A stretch of 64,000 nt of DNA from Paenibacillus mucilaginosus 3016 (GTDB lineage: Bacteria > Bacillota > Bacilli > Paenibacillales > NBRC-103111): positions 7,830,001-7,894,000 of the forward strand of contig NC_016935.1 in assembly GCF_000250655.1 (NCBI RefSeq). Direction: 5' to 3'. This document shows positions 45,976 through 54,245 of the stretch, in pieces. Position numbers and translations under genes: made by a program. A model generated the notes under the pieces. It had not been told where the DNA came from. It searched no databases and was given only the letters and a program-made list of their open reading frames with translations. Each line of letters opens with the position of its first letter. The stretch's first letter is position 1.

Positions 45976-46638
45976 CTACTTCACCCGAGCTCCCATCCGA
46001 GCCTCCACCCGAGCCAAAATCTTGCTCAGCGTATACGTCAGGATCAGATAGATGAACGCTGCCGCGAGATACGGCTCCCATACCCGGTAATACTGGCCGC
46101 GCATCGCGTTGCTCCAGTACATGAGCTCCGGCGCCGCGATGATCGCCACGAGCGACGAGTCCTTGATGAGCACCACGAACTCGTTGCCGAACGCCGGCAG
46201 CATGCGCCTCACCGCCTGCGGCAGAATGATGTGCCGCATCGTCTGCGCCTTCGTCATCCCCGACGAGTACGCCGCCTCGAACTGACCCCGGTCGATGGAC
46301 TGGATGCCCGCCCGGTAGATCTCAGCCGTATAGGCCGCACAGTTCAGGGACAGCGCCGCGATCGCCGCCACGATCGGGTTCGTCTTCCCGATCACCAGCG
46401 GCACCGCGCCGAAGTGCACGATGAGAATCTGCACATACAGCGGCGTCCCGCGGAAGAAGTGAATATACGCCTTGGCCGGCACACGCAGCAGCCACTGCCC
46501 CGACATGCGGCCGAAGCCGATCACGAGCCCGAACAGCGAGCCGATCAGGATCGAGAGCAGAGACAGCCCGATCGTCAGGAGGACTCCTTTGCCCAACAGC
46601 GGCGCATAGCCCAAGATGATATCGTATCGAAAATCCAT
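45976..46638 (-). CDS. Polar amino acid ABC transporter permease
   Basis: The 220-residue protein is of the HisM/GlnP type: PLLGKGVLLTIGLSLLSILIGSLFGL as first helix, an internal SLNCAAYTAEIYRAGIQSI motif and the EAA loop GQFEAAYSSGMTKAQTMRHI with ILPQAVRRMLPAFGNE. It follows the binding-protein gene after an intercistronic terminator. GGGGAGG precedes the ATG. No ATP-binding subunit gene is next to it. Confidence 0.92.
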   Translation of the reverse strand: MDFRYDIILGYAPLLGKGVLLTIGLSLLSILIGSLFGLVIGFGRMSGQWLLRVPAKAYIHFFRGTPLYVQILIVHFGAVPLVIGKTNPIVAAIAALSLNCAAYTAEIYRAGIQSIDRGQFEAAYSSGMTKAQTMRHIILPQAVRRMLPAFGNEFVVLIKDSSLVAIIAAPELMYWSNAMRGQYYRVWEPYLAAAFIYLILTYTLSKILARVEARMGARVK

Positions 46639-46727
46639 CGCAAGGTGCCTCCCCGGTCGTCACAATCGCAAGTAAGTATGGTTTCTGTGTACCCATCCGT
46701 ACGTCCTGCCCTAAGAAGAAAAAAGCA

Positions 46728-46753
46728 TGCACAGCGGCCAAGCTGCACATGCT
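46728..46753 (-). terminator. Terminator between amino acid binding protein and permease
   Basis: AGCATGTGCAGC and GCTGTGCATGCT pair around TTGGCC on the minus strand, followed by TTTTTTC. It would make the binding protein more abundant than the permease. Confidence 0.85.
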
Positions 46754-46764
46754 CCCCCACGGCC

Positions 46765-47604
46765 TTACTTCGCTGCGGCCTCCAGCAGCTTCTTCACGTT
46801 CGGCTCCTCGCCGAACCACTTCTTGTACACCTCGGCGAACTTGCCGTTCTCGAGCACCTTCTTCACCGCCGGGTCCAGCTTCGCCTTCAGCTCGCTGCCC
46901 TTCGGATACAGAATGCCGTAGTATTCGGCCTGGAAGTTCTTATCGTCGCGGACGCTCTGAAACTTCTTGCCCGGGTTGTTCTTGATATACTCCCGGACGA
47001 TCGCAATATCGGCCACCACGGCCTCTACGCCGCCGGATTCCAGCTCCATCAGCGCCAGCGCGTTGCTCTCGAACCGCTTCAGATCCGTGCTTTCCTTGCC
47101 TAAGATCCCGCTCATGATCGTATCCGCCGTCGTTGCGCCCTGCACCGCCACCTTCTTGCCCTTGAGGTCGTCCGCACTCTTGACCGTGCTGCCTTCCTTC
47201 ACGAGAATCATGTTCGTCGACTCAAAGTAAGGGATCGAGTAATCGTACGTCTGCTTCCGTTCATCCGTGATCGAGACCGAGGAGATGCCCGCCTGGTACT
47301 CCTTGCCCTGCTTCACGCTCTCCAGCATCGTATCCCAGCCCACATTCACGACCTCATATTTCAAGCCCGCTTCCTTCATGACCTCCGCCAGGAAATCGAT
47401 ATCGAAGCCGGTAATCTTGTCCTTATCCATATACTCCATCGGCGCGTAGCTGGCATCCGTCGCGATCTTGTACGTCACTTCCCCGCCGGCCGTCCCTGAT
47501 CCGGTGCTGGTCCCGCTTCCCGTCGTGGCACTTTCGGTTCCACAAGCTGCAGTGAACAGGAAGGTAGTTAACGTCATTAATGTTAACACGCTTTTCAATC
47601 TCAT
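46765..47604 (-). CDS. Amino acid ABC transporter substrate-binding lipoprotein
   Basis: From the ATG at 47604 the product is 279 residues. The lipoprotein signal TLMTLTTFLFTAACG places the Cys near residue 20. The solute-binding family 3 pattern follows: YKIATDASYAPMEYMDKD, ITGFDIDFLAEVMKEAGLKYE, GISSVSITDERKQTYDYSIPYFES and KKVAVQGATTADTIM. It collects a polar amino acid for the permease downstream. The track-like longer start (six residues upstream) lacks a ribosome site; GCGAGGAG fits the chosen ATG. Confidence 0.92.
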   Translation of the reverse strand: MRLKSVLTLMTLTTFLFTAACGTESATTGSGTSTGSGTAGGEVTYKIATDASYAPMEYMDKDKITGFDIDFLAEVMKEAGLKYEVVNVGWDTMLESVKQGKEYQAGISSVSITDERKQTYDYSIPYFESTNMILVKEGSTVKSADDLKGKKVAVQGATTADTIMSGILGKESTDLKRFESNALALMELESGGVEAVVADIAIVREYIKNNPGKKFQSVRDDKNFQAEYYGILYPKGSELKAKLDPAVKKVLENGKFAEVYKKWFGEEPNVKKLLEAAAK

Positions 47605-47642
47605 CCGGCCAACTCCTCGCAAAATAGAATAAATTTATCATG

Positions 47643-47671
47643 ATTCTACCAACAAATCCCGAGAGTCGCAA
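47643..47671 (-). promoter_or_regulatory. Promoter of the amino acid importer
   Basis: TTGCGA (47666-47671) and TAGAAT (47643-47648) on the minus strand are 17 bp apart, 40 bp before the binding-protein start. Confidence 0.65.
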
Positions 47672-47890
47672 CGTTATTTTTAACTAGTGTTATTTTATGT
47701 GACATATTATTTATGTTGGTAACGCTTTATCAGGAAAGGCTGGAGATGAGTGATGGAAGCTTTATGGAGACATTGTTTTCCTTTTATTGGATATGTTTTA
47801 ATAGATAGAGAGGGACAGACTACCAGCGGATTTGTTCAAAAGACATCATCCCCCCAAAGCATCGACCAAGGATATGGAGGAGATGTACCT

Positions 47891-48187
47891 GTGGAATTAG
47901 CCCTAAGCGCAGCACTGCTTATTGCCCTCTACGCAACCTATGCCGTTGGATTGTTTCTTCTACTGAGGTGGATCGCCCGCAAGCTGTCGCTCCGCCGCTC
48001 CACCCAGCTGATCTGGGCAGCCACAGCGGCAGCGGGACTGCTGGGGTATGTGATATACAGCGGGTACCGGCTGCGCGGTTTTCAAGTGGAGCTGCTGCAT
48101 GTCCTCTTGGTGGCAGCACTCGTGAATTTGTTCGTGCACGCCTTCAGAGCACGCCAAAGCGAAAAGGCCGCCGATGAGCATCGGTAG
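47891..48187 (+). CDS. Small membrane protein (98 aa)
   Basis: GTG at 47891 lies eight bases after GGAGGAG and gives a 98-residue protein with three hydrophobic segments: ALSAALLIALYATYAVGLFL, LIWAATAAAGLLGYVIYSGY and ELLHVLLVAALVNLFVHAF, with basic residues between and a charged end. An in-frame ATG at 47750 lengthens it but has no clear ribosome site. No family is recognised. A terminator follows. Confidence 0.65.
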   Translation: MELALSAALLIALYATYAVGLFLLLRWIARKLSLRRSTQLIWAATAAAGLLGYVIYSGYRLRGFQVELLHVLLVAALVNLFVHAFRARQSEKAADEHR

Positions 48188-48196
48188 CCTAAGGTT

Positions 48197-48225
48197 GGGG
48201 AGGCAGCGGCCTCCCTTTATTTTAT
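48197..48225 (+). terminator. Terminator after the small membrane protein gene
   Basis: GGGAGGC and GCCTCCC pair around a short loop, followed by TTTATTTTATTT. Confidence 0.8.
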
Positions 48226-48283
48226 TTATAGCATACTTCCATTAGATAGGCCCGGACGATACCTCTTTTCCCCCCGCGTCCTC

Positions 48284-50209
48284 CTACCCCATCCTCTTCC
48301 CCGCCGCATCCTTCGCCGACTCCGCCCGCCGCGCAGCCACTTCATCCAGATACTTCGTGAACTTCGACTCCCCGCTGTACGTCAGATAGAGATCATCCAG
48401 GGCACGCGTCATCCCGATGTAGAACAGAGACACCTCCCGCTCCTCCACATCCACCAGAGGGAACGGCATGTTCTCAATGTTCACCAGAAACACGGCACGG
48501 AAATCCAGCCCTTTGGCGCTGTCGATCGTCGAGACCTTCACCTGGTCATCCTGCCTCACGAATCGGCGCTTCGACTCCGGGCTCTCCGTAATCCAGTCGA
48601 AGGCAATGCCCTGCCGGTCCAGCTGCCGGCGGATCATATCGATATAGGAAGCCTGGTGCGTATTCTTCACCCGATACAGGATCGCGATGTCGTGCAGAGG
48701 CACCCTTTTCTCGCGGCTGAGCTTGCGGATCTCCTCCGTCACGAACCCCATCTCCTGCGCGAAGCCTTGGCAGCGGCGGATCACCGGCTCCGGCCCCCTG
48801 CGCTTGGTCGCCTGCGGCGGAATGATCTCCACCCCGTCCACGGAACCGGCCTGCACCTTGGTCTGCAGCTGCGAGTGGCGCTGATAGAACTCCCAGGCGA
48901 AGCGCACGATCTGCGCCGTATTGCGGTAGTTGATCGTGAGAATACGCGAGCGTCCGCGAAAATCCAGCCCCGTCTCCTGCGCCAGACTGACCCGGCGTTT
49001 GAAGATCGCCTGTGCCCGGTCCTCCACCAGCAGCAGGGACTGGGTGTCCGGGTTCAGACAGGCACTGAGCAGCCGGAGCCATTCCGGCTCGAAGTCCTGC
49101 CCCTCATCGATCAGGATCGCATCGTACTTGGGGACGATGGCCTCTTTGCGGGCGATTTTGTCGAGCAGGTTCGGCAGGTCCTCCTCCTTCATGCGGAAGG
49201 AATGCCGCAGCCACTCGTGGAAGTTGTACACCTCCACCGGGCAGCGCCGCGGCCCCTCCGACGAGGCCTGGTCGATCAGGTCGAACAGATCCTCCGGCTC
49301 CTCGAACTTCCGCTCGATAAGCTGCTTGAGGCTCCGGGACAGCGGAATGCCGTAGCACAGCACCAGAATGCGCCAATCCGGATGCTCCTTCGCCAGAATC
49401 TTCGCCCGGCTCGCCAGCACGAGCGTCTTCCCGCTGCCCGCCACGCCGCGGATCAGCCGGTGCCGGTCGCCCACCTGCCGCGCCATGTTCTCCTGATGCA
49501 GGTCCATCGTCTTGATGTTATGCATGGACAGCAGCAGCTGATCCTGGTAGTACACCGGCTCCTTGTACTCCGCGCTTATGCGCACTTCCGGGAACAGGTG
49601 GAACCGGATCGCCTGAATATCCTCATGCGTCAGCATATACCGCCGCCGGCTCCATACCGTGAACATGCCGTGGATTTTCTCCTGCAGGATCTCCTCCGAG
49701 AACCCCTCATCGTCCGTGTCGACCTCATCCCGGCACAGCACGAACTCCGGCGCAATGACCTGGTACAAGCCCAGCTTCACGAAGTCCTCCTGTTTCATCC
49801 GGGTGAACACGGTGCCGAACCCGTAAGCGAACTTCAGGTTCCCTTGGTACTGCCCCTCCTGCACGATCAGGTTCTTGTCCTTCTTGAGCTGGTTCGCGAT
49901 CAGGCGCACGTTGTCCCTCGCCTGCTTGTAGGGATTCTTCACCGTCACCATCTCGCCGCTGCCCGATGCCCGCAGCACCCAATCATCCTGATTGATCTGA
50001 TACAGCGTGCTCTTCGTGTAATCCTTCACTTCCAGAACCACCAGCCCCAAGTCCGGACCGATAATGACCAGATCCGGCCGCCGTCCCTGAATCTCCGGTT
50101 CATAATAGACGATATAATCATCCGGCAGATGCCGCTTCAATGTCTCAAACACCAGCCGCTCCCCTGGCGTCGCGCTTCTTGGGATGTGCTCGGGTACCGT
50201 CAGTGCCAT
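48284..50209 (-). CDS. NERD-domain UvrD-like helicase
   Basis: The 641-residue protein begins with a NERD nuclease-related domain: SATPGERLVFETLKRHLPDD, then EIQGRRPDLVIIGPDLGL and VVLEVKDYTKS, the D...E-x-K pattern of PD-(D/E)XK nucleases. A superfamily 1 helicase follows: Walker A GVAGSGKTLVLASRAK near residue 255, Walker B LIDEGQDFEPEWL near 365, TINYRN near 425, STIDSAKGLDFRAVFL near 555 and LFYIGMTRALDDLYLTYSG near 600. It likely unwinds and may cleave DNA in repair or defence. GGGAGG precedes the ATG. It stands alone, just outside the AT-rich island. Confidence 0.9.
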   Translation of the reverse strand: MALTVPEHIPRSATPGERLVFETLKRHLPDDYIVYYEPEIQGRRPDLVIIGPDLGLVVLEVKDYTKSTLYQINQDDWVLRASGSGEMVTVKNPYKQARDNVRLIANQLKKDKNLIVQEGQYQGNLKFAYGFGTVFTRMKQEDFVKLGLYQVIAPEFVLCRDEVDTDDEGFSEEILQEKIHGMFTVWSRRRYMLTHEDIQAIRFHLFPEVRISAEYKEPVYYQDQLLLSMHNIKTMDLHQENMARQVGDRHRLIRGVAGSGKTLVLASRAKILAKEHPDWRILVLCYGIPLSRSLKQLIERKFEEPEDLFDLIDQASSEGPRRCPVEVYNFHEWLRHSFRMKEEDLPNLLDKIARKEAIVPKYDAILIDEGQDFEPEWLRLLSACLNPDTQSLLLVEDRAQAIFKRRVSLAQETGLDFRGRSRILTINYRNTAQIVRFAWEFYQRHSQLQTKVQAGSVDGVEIIPPQATKRRGPEPVIRRCQGFAQEMGFVTEEIRKLSREKRVPLHDIAILYRVKNTHQASYIDMIRRQLDRQGIAFDWITESPESKRRFVRQDDQVKVSTIDSAKGLDFRAVFLVNIENMPFPLVDVEEREVSLFYIGMTRALDDLYLTYSGESKFTKYLDEVAARRAESAKDAAGKRMG

Positions 50210-50314
50210 ACAACGCGCCTCCCTAGTGCTTAGTACCTAATTGATTTTATTATAATACGAGCGGCCGGAGAACGGTACCCGTTCCAGATTTCAATTTGTT
50301 GGAAAAGGAAGAAA

Positions 50315-50349
50315 ACTGAAAAGCCCATCTCCCGAGGGAAGACAGGCTT
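50315..50349 (-). terminator. Terminator after the YHYH gene
   Basis: On the minus strand AAGCCTGTCTTCCC and GGGAGATGGGCTT form an imperfect stem around TC, followed by TTCAGTTTTC. Confidence 0.7.
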
Positions 50350-50371
50350 AGATTTACAGCGGTGTTCCGCG

Positions 50372-51076
50372 TTATTTCGAGATTGTAAACGTGTTGTTCG
50401 CAAAAGAAATCTGGAGCCCCAGCTCTTCCACGGCGAATTTCCAGGTCATCGGGAAGTAGGTGACATCGTTCAGGACAAGCACCGGGTACTCTTCCTTCGC
50501 GTTATCGAGCCAGACATCGTTCACGTAGATGTTGAACCCCGGCTTCTTGGCATACAGCTTGGAGGCCGGCGTACCGTAGTCCAGGCTCAGCGCGGCACCG
50601 GCACGGTCGGTCTTGCGGATCGAGAAGCCCGTATTGGCATCCCACGCCGTATCCAACCCAAGAGCCTGCGTGTAGTTCCAGGTCATCGGGAAGTACGTGA
50701 TGTCGTTATACACGATCACCGGGGACGCCGTGGAAGCGTTGGCAACCTGCTGACCGTTCACCACGATGCTGAATGCTGGCAGAGTCACCTTCACCGTTCC
50801 TGGAGGAATCACTTCTTTGGGCGTACTAGGTGCAGGAGCTGGCGTGGCTGCTTTGCTGCTGGAAGAAGAACTGCTGCCGCTCGAGCTGCTGCCACTGGAT
50901 GAAGAGCCGCCGCCATTGTGATAATGGTACTCCCCGTACTCGTAGCCCCATTTCTCACAATTGGTTCGACAGGTATGCCCGCCGCTCGAATCGGTCCGCC
51001 CCGGATGAGCCGCGGCCACGGAAGAGAAGGTCAAGCTGAGCAGCGCAATGATAAGTGCCGATTTACGCAAATGCAT
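50372..51076 (-). CDS. Secreted YHYH-motif protein with stalk-type repeats
   Basis: The 234-residue protein has a signal peptide (ALIIALLSLTFSSVAAAHPG, cleaved before HPG), then a Cys- and His-rich YHYH region: HPGRTDSSGGHTCRTNC and YGEYHYHNGG. A serine/glycine linker (residues 55-75) leads to two similar stalk-like units, FSIVVNGQQVANASTASPV with VYNDITYFPMTWNY, and FNIYVNDVWLDNAKEEYPV with VLNDVTYFPMTWKF. YHYH regions occur in secreted proteins of Firmicutes with unknown roles; the His/Cys set suggests metal binding. Confidence 0.82.
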   Translation of the reverse strand: MHLRKSALIIALLSLTFSSVAAAHPGRTDSSGGHTCRTNCEKWGYEYGEYHYHNGGGSSSSGSSSSGSSSSSSSKAATPAPAPSTPKEVIPPGTVKVTLPAFSIVVNGQQVANASTASPVIVYNDITYFPMTWNYTQALGLDTAWDANTGFSIRKTDRAGAALSLDYGTPASKLYAKKPGFNIYVNDVWLDNAKEEYPVLVLNDVTYFPMTWKFAVEELGLQISFANNTFTISK

Positions 51077-51536
51077 GTTGGATTCCCCTGTATGCTATGT
51101 ATGACACGAGGGGATTTTAACACGGCCGCGTGATACTGGCAATGCAAAGAATGGAAGGGGGGGAGGGATTACCTTATGCGACGGAAGGATTGTTCTTTCA
51201 TCGGTTAATTCAATTATACAACTCAAGGGTAGAAAAAAAGAGCAGCTCTGACAAACTAGGGAGTGCTCCCCCACCTCCTTTGTTACTCCACCACCACCTC
51301 GAAAATCTGCTTCACAAAATCCACATGCTGCAAAAAAGTCTGCAAGGCTATCAACACCTCTCATAGTAAACGTAAATACTTAGTTCGGTAGACCGAGCCG
51401 GGAAGCAGCATAATCTGTAACGACGTCAATAACCAAATTTTCAATCGGGAGCATGTGGCAGTTATAAATTCTGTGCTAGTTGGTTAGCACCCTTGATTTA
51501 CATGGGTATTGAATTGTTCATTTTGAGTGATTACTA
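51077..51536. other. Boundary between GC-rich backbone and AT-rich island, no gene
   Basis: This 460-bp stretch has no frame with a ribosome site. Base composition changes within it, from GC-rich to about two thirds A+T. I see no tRNA, integrase or clear direct repeat that would mark an attachment site at this end. Confidence 0.55.
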
Positions 51537-52307
51537 TTAAAGCTCTAACACTCTGGTATCATAATCTTCAAAATGCAAGTATTTTAAAAGTGTATCCAAG
51601 TCAACTGATTCTTCTAATCGTCCAAAATCAAACAACGCGGGATCTTCAATTCGATACCCATTAAATCCATATTTAGCCAATAACAACATTTGAATTGTGA
51701 ATAATATTATTCTTGAGCTCAGTTGTATAATTTCCACTTCCCTTGTAAGTCCATCAGACCAATCTTCAGGAAGCGGAAGCAACCTTGAACCATGAGCAAA
51801 TTGATTGCGCAATCTTGATACTAAAAACAATCCCTTGGCGGCATGATGTTCCCTTTCAATAATTTTCAACTCTTGTTCTGATAACTCTTCTTGAAATATG
51901 TTATACAATTTATTGTACGCCTCAATAAAACCTTTAATTGTTGGCCCCTTATAATTTTTACTTATAAACTTTCTACCTAAATATGTAGTTGAGTCCTCGT
52001 TGGTCTTAGTGATAAATTTTAATATTAAAGATTCTATACTCCCCCAAATAAAATTAAAGATTACTAACTCGGCACATAATTTTGACCATAATTTACTTTT
52101 CTCATTGGAATACTCTAGCGAAGCACTGCATATAAAAATCGATGAATCATATCTTTCAGTGATGACATTTATCTGCTCAACTCCAGCGGCCATATTCAGC
52201 CAGTCAGTAATATTTTGAAAATCTTCTTGAGAGATTTCTTCGAACTCAATTGCATTTAATATTCTCATCAAGCAATATGCATGTTCATTTATAGAAATGT
52301 ATTTCAA
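51537..52307 (-). CDS. HEPN-motif protein at the end of the Dpt island
   Basis: The frame encodes about 256 residues from a TTG at 52307, nine bases after GCGAGGAG; an earlier TTG at 52346 has no ribosome site. The protein is mostly helical. Near residue 180 it has SRLRNQFAHGSRLLPL, which contains Arg-x4-His (RNQFAH), the catalytic motif of HEPN ribonucleases found in many abortive-infection and toxin proteins. The gene is AT-rich like the restriction genes upstream and follows them after a terminator. I do not recognise a named family; the HEPN reading rests on the motif and helical nature only. Confidence 0.6.
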   Translation of the reverse strand: MKYISINEHAYCLMRILNAIEFEEISQEDFQNITDWLNMAAGVEQINVITERYDSSIFICSASLEYSNEKSKLWSKLCAELVIFNFIWGSIESLILKFITKTNEDSTTYLGRKFISKNYKGPTIKGFIEAYNKLYNIFQEELSEQELKIIEREHHAAKGLFLVSRLRNQFAHGSRLLPLPEDWSDGLTREVEIIQLSSRIILFTIQMLLLAKYGFNGYRIEDPALFDFGRLEESVDLDTLLKYLHFEDYDTRVLEL

Positions 52308-52370
52308 AAATAACCACTCCTCGCAGTTATAAAGAAACGCTAACAATAAGACCTATAACTTTATAATTAG

Positions 52371-52402
52371 AAAAAGAAGTAAACTCATCAAAGCTTACTT
52401 CT
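52371..52402 (-). terminator. Terminator after the DndB-like gene
   Basis: AGAAGTAA and TTACTTCT pair perfectly around a 12-base loop on the minus strand, followed by TTTTTCT. Confidence 0.82.
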
Positions 52403-52414
52403 ATCAATTAATTG

Positions 52415-53659
52415 CTATTTTTTTGAAATGTCTTTTATCTCCTCAAGTAATTCTTCTGTTTCGGTGGCCCCCATATTAATTTTTGCAGCATAACCCTTGA
52501 TTAGTTCCCTCACATTTTTCTCTGTTAATAATTTCGAATCATACATGTACATTAACAAATGTGTCACTAATTTATCTGCTTTTGGGAGCATAACTTTTTC
52601 ATAATCATTCCATAACACTTGTTTCCACGGTAATTCATTAAGATTAAAATTAATCTTATTCATTCTTTGTAATATTACACCATACGTTAGATTATTTTTC
52701 TTATTAATCTCAATAATACTGTTCACAAAGGGTTGGAGCCCTAGAGGTCTGAAGAGTAGTTTTCCACCATCGTCACTATTTCGATATGGAAGTGCCGCTG
52801 CATTACTATTTTCCTTCAAAAATTGTCTTACATGATCTATATTTTTAGTAAACTCATTCCAAAATAACTCACTATAATCATTGAACAGTTGTATGAAATC
52901 TCCAGACGGTCTCTTCCTTAACATCTCCTCTCTATTATATTTCAAATTATGTTCTTTCATAAAAGCCTTTAGTAAGTATAAATTACAGTTATAGAGCGTT
53001 TCTATCGAAGTAAATGCTGTCTTGTTTTTATCTGAAATTGCTTTTGTTTTATCTAGACTTATTCTGTTTCCCTCAAATAAAACATGGTTCTCAACCAAAC
53101 TTCTAGTGATTATTGCTACAACATCGTCTTCATCAAGTGCAATGATTTCACTAGGAGTAACTGGCTTAGCATATCGGTTTAAGGTACTGAATAATCTTCT
53201 AGTTCTCTCCATACCTTCTTTTGTTTTTCTATGACTTATTAATATTACTGGAATTTCTTCATTACCTAGAGCTTTATTTTCCTTTAAAGCACTCTTTATA
53301 CCTTCAATTCGATGTTGACCATCAACAGGAAAGATTTTTTCATCACCAGTAAACTCTAGAAGGCCTATTGAGGTATATCGTGTCTCCTTGTAGTCAAAAT
53401 CAACTTCAATCCAGTTAGGATCTCCATCATAAACTGCTAGTACAACCGAGTTAAAGAATCTTTCATCATTTTGTAGTAGGTACTGTTTAATACTTAGATA
53501 ATTCTTAGTAATACTTCTCTGAATCATGTCAGATAAAGTCTTGGATTTATGAAGTTCATCTCCAATTCTTTTTACGTTTTTAGCCAAGTCCTTAAATGTT
53601 AATGTAGCTATATAATAATTCCAATCACCAATTTTAGCATTGATCGCTGGGATCCTCAT
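52415..53659 (-). CDS. dndB: DndB-like DGQHR-domain protein
   Basis: The 414-residue protein has the hallmark KIFPVDGQHRIEGIKSALKEN near residue 110, followed by IPVILISHRKTKEGMERTRRLFSTLNRYAKPV, here read in two pieces, and PSEIIALDEDDVVAIITRSL. These are typical of the DndB/DGQHR family. DndB regulates DNA phosphorothioate modification in known systems. Here it follows dptFGH and a GIY-YIG gene in the same transcript, not dndCDE, so its role could be regulation of, or protection from, the restriction module. AGGAGATAAAAT precedes the ATG. Confidence 0.82.
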   Translation of the reverse strand: MRIPAINAKIGDWNYYIATLTFKDLAKNVKRIGDELHKSKTLSDMIQRSITKNYLSIKQYLLQNDERFFNSVVLAVYDGDPNWIEVDFDYKETRYTSIGLLEFTGDEKIFPVDGQHRIEGIKSALKENKALGNEEIPVILISHRKTKEGMERTRRLFSTLNRYAKPVTPSEIIALDEDDVVAIITRSLVENHVLFEGNRISLDKTKAISDKNKTAFTSIETLYNCNLYLLKAFMKEHNLKYNREEMLRKRPSGDFIQLFNDYSELFWNEFTKNIDHVRQFLKENSNAAALPYRNSDDGGKLLFRPLGLQPFVNSIIEINKKNNLTYGVILQRMNKINFNLNELPWKQVLWNDYEKVMLPKADKLVTHLLMYMYDSKLLTEKNVRELIKGYAAKINMGATETEELLEEIKDISKK

Positions 53660-53669
53660 ATTTTATCTC

Positions 53670-54173
53670 CTAACCAAATGCTTTTTTACTTTTTCTTAGT
53701 GTCACATCTTTTATTTCCGAGCAAAATGGAGGATGTATTGATTCGATTAGTCTTTTTTCCACTTCATCAATGACATCATTATTTTCGAGTTCAGTATAAT
53801 AAATATGAAGATTTTCGCCCCAGAACTCACGCATCTTTATTACTTTGGGTCTTTTGTTTTCAGTTAAATATTCTCTGCATCTTTTTTTCAAATTTTGTTG
53901 TCTACTGAAATGTGCTCTTCCTATATACATAATTTGTCCGGATAAACTTGGTAGCAAATGATGTTTGGCGCAAAAAATATATATACCGCCTTTCCTAGGC
54001 AGTTTATCCATATCCGTATGAAGAACACCTGGTTCTGATAAAAATTTGACCTCTTTCCATTTTAGCTTCGAAAAATCAACAATATCGCATCCATGATATA
54101 GATCCGGGCAGACAAATACATCTTCAACCTTAAATTTTATTTTACGAAGCCCTGTTTCCAGAAAATCCATCAT
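53670..54173 (-). CDS. GIY-YIG domain protein
   Basis: The 167-residue protein shows GGIYIFCAKHH near residue 62 and QIMYIGRAHFSRQQNLKKRC near 80, the GIY and YIG elements with a following Arg, then a C-terminal Glu in VEKRLIESIHPPF. This is a GIY-YIG nuclease core with an N-terminal extension of about 60 residues (FVCPDLYHGCDIVDF). It lies between dptH and the DndB-like gene with 10-bp spacing to the latter. A nuclease role in the island is plausible but not shown; some GIY-YIG proteins are structural. Confidence 0.75.
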   Translation of the reverse strand: MMDFLETGLRKIKFKVEDVFVCPDLYHGCDIVDFSKLKWKEVKFLSEPGVLHTDMDKLPRKGGIYIFCAKHHLLPSLSGQIMYIGRAHFSRQQNLKKRCREYLTENKRPKVIKMREFWGENLHIYYTELENNDVIDEVEKRLIESIHPPFCSEIKDVTLRKSKKAFG

Positions 54174-54245
54174 ACAAAAATTACTCCTTACATGATGTTT
54201 ATTAACTACAGTTTAAATCATGAATAGAGAATTTAGAAAAAACAT

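Noticed and set aside
51095-51366. Small frames on both strands at the island boundary
   Set aside because: No ribosome sites, overlapping opposite frames of similar quality and low-complexity proline/histidine content.
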